A stretch of 64,000 bases of DNA, from NCBI GenBank assembly GCA_000741495.1, contig JGZV01000009.1, forward strand, positions 62,001-126,000, in the 5' to 3' direction. The notes beneath the pieces were generated by a model, which was not told where the DNA came from, searched no databases, and was given only the letters and a program-made list of their open reading frames with translations. This document shows, in pieces, positions 27,301-36,100 of the stretch. Positions within the stretch are counted from its first letter, which is position 1. Every line of letters begins with the position of its first letter. The translations under genes and the position numbers were made by a program. The stretch is from Bifidobacterium thermophilum. GTDB taxonomy: Bacteria > Actinomycetota > Actinomycetes > Actinomycetales > Bifidobacteriaceae.

Positions 27301-27342
27301 ATCGATTAGACTTGACCTCATACAGCCAACAAGGAGTACTAC

Positions 27343-27900
27343 ATGGCACAGGATGACGAAAAGACGATCGACCAGCTCAATGATGAAGCTGATATCGCCG
27401 CCGACTATCTTGAGGGTCTGCTGGATATCGCCGATTACGACGGTGATATCGAGATGGGCATTCGCAACAACCGTCCCGTCGTACAGATCGTGGCGGACGA
27501 TGACAGCGATATCAAGCATCTGGTCGGTAAGAACGGCGAGGTGGTCGACGCGCTGCAACAGCTGTCCCGACTCGCCGTACAGCAGAAGACGGGGGAGCGC
27601 TCGCATCTCATCGTTGATGTTGATGGGTATCTCAAGCATAAGCGTCAGCATTTGCGCGATATCGCTTTGGATGCCATCGACGAGGTGCGGGAGACCGGCG
27701 AGCCGGTTGACCTGCAGCCGATGAATTCCTTTGAGCGTAAAGTCGTGCATGATCTTGTTCGTGAAGAAGGATTGAAGTCGCGTTCTCACGGTGAAGAACC
27801 GAACCGTCATGTCACGGTTTATCTTAAGGCCAATGCTGACGATGAAGCGGAATCAATCGATCGGGATGATTATGACGATGCCGATCAGGTTGAAGCCTGA
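27343..27900 (+). CDS. jag: Jag/KhpB-family RNA-binding protein (KH and R3H domains)
   Basis: KhpB/Jag proteins bind RNA and affect cell division and envelope functions in Gram-positives. The 185-residue acidic protein has a KH segment with KHLVGKNGEVVDALQQLSRL (about residues 58-78) and an R3H domain with NSFERKVVHDLV and EEPNRHVTVY near 128-160. The C-terminal tail is Asp/Glu-rich. AAGGAG precedes the ATG. The N-terminal Jag_N domain of longer homologues is absent; instead there is a short acidic leader. It is part of the conserved yidC-jag-rsmG order. Confidence 0.95.
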   Translation: MAQDDEKTIDQLNDEADIAADYLEGLLDIADYDGDIEMGIRNNRPVVQIVADDDSDIKHLVGKNGEVVDALQQLSRLAVQQKTGERSHLIVDVDGYLKHKRQHLRDIALDAIDEVRETGEPVDLQPMNSFERKVVHDLVREEGLKSRSHGEEPNRHVTVYLKANADDEAESIDRDDYDDADQVEA

Positions 27901-28113
27901 TTCCAACCGGAACGACTGAAACGGCATGCCTTGGGCTTGTTGTTAACGGGCCGTCTGCGCTGCGTATACATGGCGTGGGCGGCCTTTGTCGTGTGTGGAC
28001 ATCGATCGGAATGGCAAGGGTTACTGGATACAGACTGCACGAATCATGGGTGCTCTCCTCGTGATATTCCACCGCAAAGAGTACATTGATACCGTTACCG
28101 AAGGATGATGACG

Positions 28114-28824
28114 ATGACAGATACCGACATTGATACCGCCGCTGAAGTCCGCGAGGATCCGTATGACGAACTTGACGGCTCACCCATTCCTGAACAGGTG
28201 CTGGGTGCGGCGTTCCCGGCTTTGAACGTGTTTCATGGCAAACTCATGGCTGAGGGGGAGCCGCGTGGCCTGATCGGCCCGAGGGATATTCACATCATTT
28301 GGGAGCGACATATTCTGAACTCTGCGGCGATTGTCCCGTTTCTGCGCAAAGCCGTCGCCCACGATGCGGTGAAATCCATTGCCGATGTCGGCAGTGGCGG
28401 CGGTTTCCCAGGATTGGTGGCTGCCGCATGTCTGCCAGAGTGTTCGTTCACGTTGATCGAGCCGATGGAACGGCGAGTCGCATGGCTTGAGGAGTGCGTG
28501 GATGACATGGGGTTGAAGAATGTCACCATTATCCGCGCACGATCCGAGGAAGTGATCGACCGGGTGCGTAAGCATACGCTCAAGCCTTTTGTCGCTGTCA
28601 CCTGCCGGGCGGTCGCCCCGATGACCAAGCTTTCCGGATGGACGCTGCCGTTGCTGAAACCGCATGGACAGCTCATCGCGTTGAAAGGCCGTTCCGCTGA
28701 GGCTGAAATCAAGAAGGCCGATACGCAAATCCGACGCTTCCATGGCGTCCATCCTCGTGTCTGTCTTGCGCCGGTGGGGGAGGGGCTTGAACCCACCCAC
28801 GTAGTGCTGGTCGATAAACAATAG
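28114..28824 (+). CDS. rsmG: 16S rRNA (guanine-527-N7)-methyltransferase RsmG
   Basis: RsmG methylates G527 in the 16S 530 loop; loss gives low-level streptomycin resistance in several bacteria. The 236-residue protein has the SAM-binding [16 protein letters not shown] motif near residue 90, preceded by WERHILNS, both typical. I chose ATG 28114 over nearby ATGs because AAGGA lies 8 bases before it. The gene ends 22 bases before the first parS site of the rsmG-parA spacer. Confidence 0.97.
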   Translation: MTDTDIDTAAEVREDPYDELDGSPIPEQVLGAAFPALNVFHGKLMAEGEPRGLIGPRDIHIIWERHILNSAAIVPFLRKAVAHDAVKSIADVGSGGGFPGLVAAACLPECSFTLIEPMERRVAWLEECVDDMGLKNVTIIRARSEEVIDRVRKHTLKPFVAVTCRAVAPMTKLSGWTLPLLKPHGQLIALKGRSAEAEIKKADTQIRRFHGVHPRVCLAPVGEGLEPTHVVLVDKQ

Positions 28825-28846
28825 CGGCTGCGATGAACCGGCGAGC

Positions 28847-28860
28847 GTTTCACGTGAAAC
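28847..28860. promoter_or_regulatory. parS: parS site 1 (perfect)
   Basis: GTTTCACGTGAAAC, a perfect match to the 14-bp ParB-binding core, in the rsmG-parA intergenic region. Confidence 0.9.
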
Positions 28861-28873
28861 GCCCGCCGGTGGT

Positions 28874-28887
28874 GTTTCACGTGAACC
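28874..28887. promoter_or_regulatory. parS: parS site 2 (one mismatch)
   Basis: GTTTCACGTGAACC differs from the palindromic consensus at position 13 (A to C). Confidence 0.7.
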
Positions 28888-28903
28888 ATCGATAGTGAGA
28901 CGT

Positions 28904-28917
28904 GTTCCACGTGAAAC
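28904..28917. promoter_or_regulatory. parS: parS site 3 (one mismatch)
   Basis: GTTCCACGTGAAAC differs from consensus at the fourth base (T to C). Confidence 0.7.
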
Positions 28918-28948
28918 GATTCTGTTGATTCTGGCTGCGGTGTGGTGT

Positions 28949-28962
28949 GTTTCACATGAAAC
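28949..28962. promoter_or_regulatory. parS: parS site 4 (one mismatch)
   Basis: GTTTCACATGAAAC differs from consensus at the centre (G to A). Confidence 0.7.
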
Positions 28963-29035
28963 ATGGCGGGTCGGTGTCTTGTTGGTTATGGTGCACTCGA
29001 AAACAGGGTAGAATCGATGTGTGCATCAAACGAGG

Positions 29036-29184
29036 TTATCCACAATCTACAGGGTGTGTAACAGTTATGCACATGCAGGGTGTTTACCTCATGGATATAG
29101 AAAAAGGGCGGAACATAAGGCATGCGATGAGTTGTGACCTGAGTTATCCACACACTTAGTCCACGTTGTCCACATGTATCCACA
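29036..29184. promoter_or_regulatory. DnaA boxes between the parS cluster and parA
   Basis: Perfect TTATCCACA at 29036-29044 and 29144-29152 (+). One-mismatch forms at 29166-29174 (TTGTCCACA) and 29176-29184 (GTATCCACA). The remainder of the 433-bp rsmG-parA spacer holds the parS sites and presumably the parA promoter. Small open frames here look like chance. Confidence 0.7.
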
Positions 29185-29257
29185 TTTGCGTGGATGTGAC
29201 GGAGGGCATGTCCAGTACCGTAGCGAAACTGGAACAATCGCGTATCAAGGAGGAGCT

Positions 29258-30253
29258 GTGTCGTCAGCTATACACCATTCATCAGGTTCTGAGCAAGGGG
29301 GACAGTCGATGGATTCCGCATCAGATATCATCCGGCGTATTTTCGGCGATCAGATCGATACACTAGGTGGCGAAATCGCAGAGGCGACGACACGATACGA
29401 TGCGCTTCATATGGTTGAATTCCCTAAGCCTGAGCAAACCAGGCGTATTGCTGTCGCCAACCAGAAAGGCGGTGTCGGCAAAACCACGACCACGGTGAAT
29501 CTCGCCGCGGCATTGGCACAAAGCGGTGCTCGTGTCTTGGTCCTTGATATGGATCCGCAGGGTAACGCCTCAACGGCATTAGGGGCCAAGCATATTTCAG
29601 GGGAGCCCTCGATTTATGACGTCATTGAAGGCCGGCTCACCATCGCCGATGCCATCCAACAGTGCCCGTCTTTCGATACTCTCGACGTGGTTCCGGCATC
29701 CATCGATTTGAGTGGTGCCGAGCTGGAGATCGCTGATCTCGGCAACCGGACGGAACTGCTCAAACAAGCGTTGGACACGTATCTGGCATCCAGCGAGCAG
29801 CATTACGATTACGTATTCGTGGATTGTCCACCGAGTCTGGGGCTGCTGGTCATCAACGCGATGTGTGCGGTCACTGAGGTCCTGATTCCGATTCAGGCTG
29901 AATACTATGCGCTCGAAGGGCTCGGGCAGTTGATCAACACCATCGGTCTGGTACAGGAACACTATAATCCTGTGCTGCTGGTATCCACCATGCTGGTGAC
30001 GATGTTTGATCGACGTACGATTCTAAGTCGGCAGGTGTATGACGAGGTGAAAAGCCATTATCCGAATATCGTGCTGGATACGACGATTCCGCGGTCCGTG
30101 AAGATTTCGGAAGCCCCGAGTTTCCAGCAGAGTGTCATTGCCTATGACGCTCGTGGCATGGGTGCTATCGCATATGGAGAGGCCGCGCTGGAAATGGCCA
30201 GACGCTCTCCCGCAGTATTGGCGACATTGGAAGCAAAGCGAGGTGAACACTGA
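29258..30253 (+). CDS. parA: Chromosome-partitioning ATPase ParA (Soj)
   Basis: ParA is the Walker-type ATPase that, with ParB and parS, positions newly replicated origins. The deviant Walker A NQKGGVGKTTTTVNLA lies near residue 65 and Walker B VFVDCPPSLG near 190; LDMDPQGNAS is conserved. Two starts are credible: GTG 29258 (331 residues), with AAGGAGG four to five bases upstream, and ATG 29309 (314 residues), with AAGGGGGA six bases upstream. I list the longer one. The first 50 residues are outside the conserved core. parB starts 2 bases after the stop, so the two are co-transcribed. Confidence 0.97.
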   Translation: MSSAIHHSSGSEQGGQSMDSASDIIRRIFGDQIDTLGGEIAEATTRYDALHMVEFPKPEQTRRIAVANQKGGVGKTTTTVNLAAALAQSGARVLVLDMDPQGNASTALGAKHISGEPSIYDVIEGRLTIADAIQQCPSFDTLDVVPASIDLSGAELEIADLGNRTELLKQALDTYLASSEQHYDYVFVDCPPSLGLLVINAMCAVTEVLIPIQAEYYALEGLGQLINTIGLVQEHYNPVLLVSTMLVTMFDRRTILSRQVYDEVKSHYPNIVLDTTIPRSVKISEAPSFQQSVIAYDARGMGAIAYGEAALEMARRSPAVLATLEAKRGEH

Positions 30254-30255
30254 TT

Positions 30256-31881
30256 ATGGCATCGAAGTCACGGCTTGGCAAAGGTCTGGGCGCACTGTTC
30301 CCCACACTTCCCGGTGACCCCAATGCGACGTCGGGTGAGACGGCGGATCAGAAGACAACGCCGCTGGGGCAGGAACATCACGTTTCACGTGAAACGTCAC
30401 AAGAACACAGCGAGAAGCCAACAGCGGGAATCAAGCACACAAGTGTTTCACGTGAAACGTCGGATCGTCAATCAAAGGCGTCGACCGGTGGTCCCGCTGA
30501 CGGCTCAAGGACCGAACATGCGCCGGACCGTCATGCGAAGGGAGAACCACAGCGGTCTTCCGCACATACCAAGAAGAGGATGAGTGTCCCTTCCCTTCAG
30601 ACGATGGCACATCCGAGTGACCTGTTCTTTGGCGGTTCCGCCAATTCCGACAACCGTGGAACCGCTGAATCCGTCGGGGTTTCCAGTATGTCGGAACACA
30701 GCAAAGACATGCGGCGGATGACCAAGGTGCTCAACGATGCCGTGCTGACCTTGGGGCAACATGACGGTATCGCGACCGAAACTGCATCTGCGGACCATGC
30801 CGACGCGAACGCCGCCGCGTCCGCATCACAGCCGGAATCGGAAGTGAAGTCCGAAGCCAGTGTTTCACGTGAAACGCCAGATGAGGCCGCGCCATCAGAG
30901 GATGCAACGGCTGTGCCGGAACAGACCGAAGCATTGAAACCGGTTGAGGGAGGATACCTCGCCGAACTGAAACTCAGTGATATCGGGCCGAATAAGGAAC
31001 AACCGCGGACGATTTTCGATGAGGATGAGCTACGTGAGCTTGCCGACTCCATCCGTGAAGTCGGGATTTTGCAGCCGATTGTGGTCAGGAAGCGTCCGCT
31101 CGAGCAAATCAAAGCGTCTCAAGACTCCGACGGGACAGACGCGGCCACCGGTGTCTCCGGAGTATTAGCGGCCGCACAAGCCCCGGTTGCTCATATGGAC
31201 AGCCCGTATGAGCTCATCATGGGGGAGCGTCGCTGGCGCGCCTCCCAGCTTGCCGGTCTTGACACGATTCCGGCGATTGTGAAAACAACCGCGGATAACC
31301 ACATGTTGCGCGACGCGTTGTTGGAGAATCTCCATAGGGTCGCGCTCAACCCGTTGGAAGAGGCGGCGGCGTATCAGCAGATGATTGACGAATTCGGTCT
31401 GACGCAAGCGCAATTGTCAACCTCTGTTTCGAAGTCACGTCCGCAAATCGCCAATACCTTGCGTCTGCTTAATCTGCCGGCTTCCGTGCAGAAGAAAGTC
31501 GCCGCAGGAGTGTTGTCCGCCGGCCATGCCCGTGCCCTACTGGGACTGGGCAGTGAAGAGGAGATGGAAAAACTCGCCGATCGAATCATCGCCGAAGGAC
31601 TGTCCGTACGCAGTACAGAAGAAATCGTCGCGATGAAAGCCTTGGAGAGCAATCCTGAGAAGAAGGGGAAATCCAAGGCGGCGAATCCATGGAATAATTC
31701 TCCGATTCGACATAATCTCGAACAGCATTTTGATACGAAGGTCGCCATTCGAGGAAATAACAAACACGGCAAAATCGAGATTTCCTTCTCATCTCCCGAC
31801 GATATGCAGCGCATTCTGGATTTGCTGATGCCGCAAGAGCAGAAGGCGGACAGCCCGGCAACTGCACCGCAACAGGCGTAA
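30256..31881 (+). CDS. parB: Chromosome-partitioning protein ParB
   Basis: ParB binds parS, slides as a CTP-dependent clamp and recruits SMC. The N-terminus SRLGKGLGALFP is the ParA-interacting helix. The CTPase region begins around residue 230 with LKLSDIGPNKEQPRTIF, and GERRWRASQLAGL is the C-motif. The helix-turn-helix spans TQAQLSTSVSKSRPQIANTL. At 541 residues the protein is longer than usual because residues 20-220 are low-complexity Ser/Glu/Ala/Thr. Within this stretch VSRET occurs three times, because three parS sites lie in the coding DNA. Translation is probably coupled to parA. Confidence 0.97.
   Translation: MASKSRLGKGLGALFPTLPGDPNATSGETADQKTTPLGQEHHVSRETSQEHSEKPTAGIKHTSVSRETSDRQSKASTGGPADGSRTEHAPDRHAKGEPQRSSAHTKKRMSVPSLQTMAHPSDLFFGGSANSDNRGTAESVGVSSMSEHSKDMRRMTKVLNDAVLTLGQHDGIATETASADHADANAAASASQPESEVKSEASVSRETPDEAAPSEDATAVPEQTEALKPVEGGYLAELKLSDIGPNKEQPRTIFDEDELRELADSIREVGILQPIVVRKRPLEQIKASQDSDGTDAATGVSGVLAAAQAPVAHMDSPYELIMGERRWRASQLAGLDTIPAIVKTTADNHMLRDALLENLHRVALNPLEEAAAYQQMIDEFGLTQAQLSTSVSKSRPQIANTLRLLNLPASVQKKVAAGVLSAGHARALLGLGSEEEMEKLADRIIAEGLSVRSTEEIVAMKALESNPEKKGKSKAANPWNNSPIRHNLEQHFDTKVAIRGNNKHGKIEISFSSPDDMQRILDLLMPQEQKADSPATAPQQA
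30382..30395. promoter_or_regulatory. parS: parS site 5 (perfect, inside parB)
   Basis: GTTTCACGTGAAAC within the parB coding sequence, read as codons for VSRET. Confidence 0.9.
30445..30458. promoter_or_regulatory. parS: parS site 6 (perfect, inside parB)
   Basis: GTTTCACGTGAAAC within the parB coding sequence, again read as VSRET. Confidence 0.9.
30862..30875. promoter_or_regulatory. parS: parS site 7 (perfect, inside parB)
   Basis: GTTTCACGTGAAAC within the parB coding sequence, again read as VSRET. Confidence 0.9.
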
Positions 31882-31925
31882 GCGAATCCGGTCGGGTGGC
31901 GACGAAACAGTACAGCCCGAACATA

Positions 31926-31966
31926 CATGAGGCTTGGCGTTCCTTTCCAGGAAGCCAAGCCTCATG
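31926..31966. terminator. Bidirectional terminator between parB and trxB
   Basis: A perfect 13-bp stem CATGAGGCTTGGC (31926-31938) / GCCAAGCCTCATG (31954-31966) with an inner TTCCT/AGGAA helix. It lies between convergent parB and trxB. Confidence 0.8.
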
Positions 31967-32018
31967 CATTGCGTAACGGAATCGTTCCAGTGTGCTCGAT
32001 GGTGTTGTGTAACCGCAC

Positions 32019-32957
32019 TTAGTCGAGATTGGTGAGATAATCCTGTGCGTCGAGAGCCGCCCTGCAACCCATACCGGCAGCGGAAACCGCCTGACGGTAG
32101 ACGCTGTCCACCACATCGCCGGCGGCGAATACGCCAGGCACGTTGGTTCGGGTTGAAGCGCCGTCAACAACGATAAAGCCATGTTCATCAAGCTCAAGCG
32201 CCCCGTCAAGAAACTCGGTTGCCGGCGTGTGGCCGATAGCGACAAACACGCCATTTGCGGGCAGTGTTGATGTGGAGCCGTCTACGGTATCCCGCAGAAC
32301 CACCGACTGGACGCCGGAATCGTCGCCGTCGATGCGTTCGACCACAGCGTTCATATGCAGGGCGATACGTTCGTTGGATGCAGCCCGGTCAACCAGAATC
32401 TTCGACGCGCGGAACGCATCACGACGGTGCACCACAGTGACCGATGAGCCGAATCTGCTGAGGAAGTCAGCATCGGTAAGCGCGCTGTCACCACCGCCGA
32501 CCACCACAATCGGCTTGCCGCGGAAGAAGAACCCGTCGCAGGTCGCGCAATAGGATACTCCACGTCCTGCGAATTCCGCCTCGCCCGGCACCCCGAGCTT
32601 ACGGACACGGGAACCGGTGGTAACCACCACGGCACGTGCGGCGATGGTATCGCCGCCGTCAAGGGTCAGCGTCTTGGTGCCCGCGGAAAAATCAACACTG
32701 ACCACATCGTCATAGACAAGCTTGGCGCCGAAGCGCTCTGCCTGCTTGCGCATCGCATCCATGAGATCGGGGCCCATAATGCCTTCCGGGAAGCCTGGAT
32801 AGTTTTCCACCTCGGTGGTGTTCACCAGTTGTCCGCCAGGGGTGAGCGCTCCGGCGATCACGGTCGGCTGATATCCGGCACGCCCCAAGTAAATCGCGGC
32901 CGTATATCCGGCCGGTCCTGAACCGATAATCGCAACGTCTGTCTGCTGTGCTGTCAT
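32019..32957 (-). CDS. trxB: Thioredoxin reductase
   Basis: TrxB passes electrons from NADPH through FAD to thioredoxin. The 312-residue protein has the classical single-unit layout: GSGPAGYTAAIYLGRAG for FAD near residue 12, redox-active CATCDG near 138, GGGDSALTDA for NADPH, and VFAAGDV near the C-terminus. It lies in the actinobacterial position next to the murJ fusion gene. The second TrxB-like enzyme at 1589-3352 has an extra AhpF-like part and a different genomic context, so the two probably serve different partners. Confidence 0.98.
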   Translation of the reverse strand: MTAQQTDVAIIGSGPAGYTAAIYLGRAGYQPTVIAGALTPGGQLVNTTEVENYPGFPEGIMGPDLMDAMRKQAERFGAKLVYDDVVSVDFSAGTKTLTLDGGDTIAARAVVVTTGSRVRKLGVPGEAEFAGRGVSYCATCDGFFFRGKPIVVVGGGDSALTDADFLSRFGSSVTVVHRRDAFRASKILVDRAASNERIALHMNAVVERIDGDDSGVQSVVLRDTVDGSTSTLPANGVFVAIGHTPATEFLDGALELDEHGFIVVDGASTRTNVPGVFAAGDVVDSVYRQAVSAAGMGCRAALDAQDYLTNLD

Positions 32958-33048
32958 GCGTCCTAACCTAGCACGACTGCGCTGAAATGCTTGCGCTGGC
33001 AGCTGAGTATGGACATGCCTGCACCAGCCCCGCCACGGCTCATGCGTG

Positions 33049-33079
33049 CGGCCCCTGAACCGGAATGATTCAGGGACCG
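33049..33079 (-). terminator. Hairpin after the murJ fusion gene
   Basis: CGGCCCCTGAA (33049-33059) pairs with TTCAGGGACCG (33069-33079) with one mismatch, shortly after the murJ stop on the minus strand. No T-run. Confidence 0.4.
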
Positions 33080-33112
33080 CAAATCATAGGCACACGTGTC
33101 GTCAGTGCGACG

Positions 33113-36100
33113 TCAGTACAGTTCCACTGAGTTGATGTACAGCTGGTTGCCGGGAAGACTGTCACGGGGGACCCACATGAGGAAGTCCTGGCTCTTGACG
33201 GTCTTGGTGAGTTTGACCTCCGTCTTGCCGCTCGCATCGAAGGCGAACTGCGCAACCTGCTCACCTTGCGTCGGATCCGCTGTCGTATTCGCATACAGGT
33301 AGCCGGTACCACCGGACGACCTGATGGACACCACGAAACGGTACACGCTTTCAGGTTCGCTCAGATGCATGTAATAGCCATAGCCGTCCTGTCCACCGGG
33401 CTTGGTGAGGAACTCCTGCTTATCAATGGTGTACGGGGTGTTGTTCTCAGGAACGGTTGGAGTCGGTACTGCCGAAGCGTCCTTGTCGGCATTGATGACC
33501 TCGCTCTTGCCGGAGCTCGACGACGACCCCGATGCATCGCTGGTCGGAGTGCTGCTGCCGAACGGGACTTTGTCCAAGTTCTCGGAAGGCCATGCACTCG
33601 ACTGTTTCGCCGCACCGATGGTGGTGCCGCCGGAAAGACTATGCCATGCCAATCCTGCCGCGGCGGCAACTACGACAATAACCACGACAATGGCAACGAC
33701 TTTGGTGCTGAACCTGCCGAACAGCGTCGCATCGGCAACATCATCCTGCTCCACCGGATTGTAAGCATCATGCTCTTCATGCTCCGGTTCGACGGTCGGA
33801 GTGAAACTCGGCGGACGGCTGATCGGCGAATTCGCGGCGAGAATCTGCGTCTGCTCGTCTTCCAGGGCGCGGCGAGACTCATCGCCTGGTTCCACCGGCA
33901 TGCCGTTCGCGTCGAACACCGGGATACGGCTTGTCGATTCCCCGGTTGACGGCGGTTGCAAACGATGAGCGTTCTTCGCCGCTTTACGGGCGAAATCGAA
34001 GCGCATCGTGGCTTGCGTATCCGTATACGGGTCGGTTGGCACGTTGAAATTCGGGAAGATGGCGTTGTCGGGATCCGGTACTGACGGAGCCATGATATTA
34101 GCGACTTCAGCGGCGGCGATGTCATGGAAATCGTAGTCGCTGCTGTCGGACGGATCCGGACGCGGAATCGGCGGCTGCCGGTTCGGGTTACGTGGAGCCG
34201 CCTGACTGTTCTTCATCCACTCCGCCGACTCCTGTTGCATAGCCTGCTGCATGGCCTGCTGGCGTTCGGCGATATCCTTGGCCTGCTGGTCATCCGTGGT
34301 CGGCTTGGACGGAAGCGGCACCGCCGGTATCGCACCGACCTGGGCGGCTTGCGCCTGGGCATAGGCATGCTGTTCGAAGGAGGATGCAAGATCCGGCGGG
34401 AAGTCAAGAATATGTTCCGGTACCGGAGCACGTAATGCTGCGGATGCGATGGAACATTCAGCGTCAACGCTCGGCAGGGCGATATCACTGTCATGCAGCT
34501 GGTTGAGCGGCTCCCAATTGCCCAACAACGCGGTCAATTCGGCCAGTGATTCCATCGGCACGACACCTGGTTCGTTGGATGATCCAAGACCTCGATGGCA
34601 GATCAAACGGAATTCGCCGGGAACATCCGGTCCGAGACGGTTGAGATCAATCGGAGCGTCCACAGACGACGGGGTACGGGTGATCAGCGCATACAACACT
34701 GCGGCAAGCTGGCGTGTAGCAAGACGCTCCGGGCTGAGACCGGCCGGCGCACGTGAAGTGTCGGCGAGCATCGGGCTGATGGTTGCGTCGGCAAGCTGAA
34801 CGCCATTGACGGTCAGTCGGATAGTGTCAGTGCTCAGCGAATAGTGGGATAGTCCGTCAACCAGAAGCTGACGCATAGCCGACGCGGTTTCGCCGAGAAT
34901 CGAACGGATAGCCGCCTGGCTCAGTGTTTTGGACGCAGGGCCGCGGAAGTAATCGGTCAATGACAAGCCGTTGTCAACCGCCGTGATGATGATCGACACG
35001 CCTGCACGATGCTGAAGCTGAAGCACCTGCGTATACCGGCGATTGCGTGACAATGCCAGTGAGGATGCGATCGCGTCAACCGTGGGGATGGCGTCGGCAT
35101 CGGTGACGATGAATAGCTGGCAGTCACGGGCGAGGACGCGATCATTCGCCTTCCAAGCTTGCAAGCCGGGTTCGTCGCGTAGCAATGACACCAACGTGTA
35201 CCGGTTGATGATGGTGTCTCCCAGTTGTGGCTTCATATGTTCCTTCGGCTCCATATCGAGAACATCGCGCAATCGCGGTGCGGTAGTAGTCATTCTACTG
35301 ACGGGAGTGGTCGAAACAGCGGCAGCGGCTACCGTGTGCTCATCCCCATCAGATGCCGGGGCATCCGGGTGTTCCGCCGACGGGGCGGGAGGTTCCCCCG
35401 ATTCGCTCCCGGCTGCCGGAATTTCGGCGGGTGCTGCGCCGTGACGGCTGAATCGACGCTTCAGCGACGACAACAAGCCGAGCAACTCCTCGGTGTGCAT
35501 GCCCCAGAGCGCACCCACGAACATGACGGTGATGATGACTGCCAGAATCACGCATACCAGCACCGCTTGGATCCAGTTCATGTGAGGGCGACCGCCGTCC
35601 AAATCGGCGCCAACCAGATGATAGACCGGTGTACGCAGCCACAAGCCGACCACGATCGCCGCCACGGTGGCGATGCTCGCCTTGATGAACGACAAGGCGA
35701 TACGCCGTCCATCCAGACGGTTCTCGAACCGCTTGCGCAACATCCACACCAGCAGTGGGAATGACGTCACATAGGCGACGGTCACCGCAACCCCGCGCAT
35801 CGTGGTCCAATGCAGTGGGGACATCGTATACGTGACCGTCAGCAGGATGATCATCTGGATGCTGAGTTGGACGGCCATGAAGATGAACGGTGAACGACCA
35901 TCTTCGAAAGCGTAGAAGGTGCGTTGGATGATCAGGTAGGCGCTCGACAGCGGCAGCGACAAGGACAGCGCAATCATCGGGCCCGACATGAGCTGGGCTT
36001 CACCGACGCTGATCGAAGGCAGCAAAGCCAAAGAAATCGGCACGGACATCACCACGAATACGGCGGTGAAATAGCTCATCAAAAGAGAAACATTACGCAG

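Noticed and set aside
28947..29159. Small 70-codon gene between rsmG and parA
   Set aside because: It starts within a parS site and runs through DnaA boxes; no ribosome site, composition looks non-coding.
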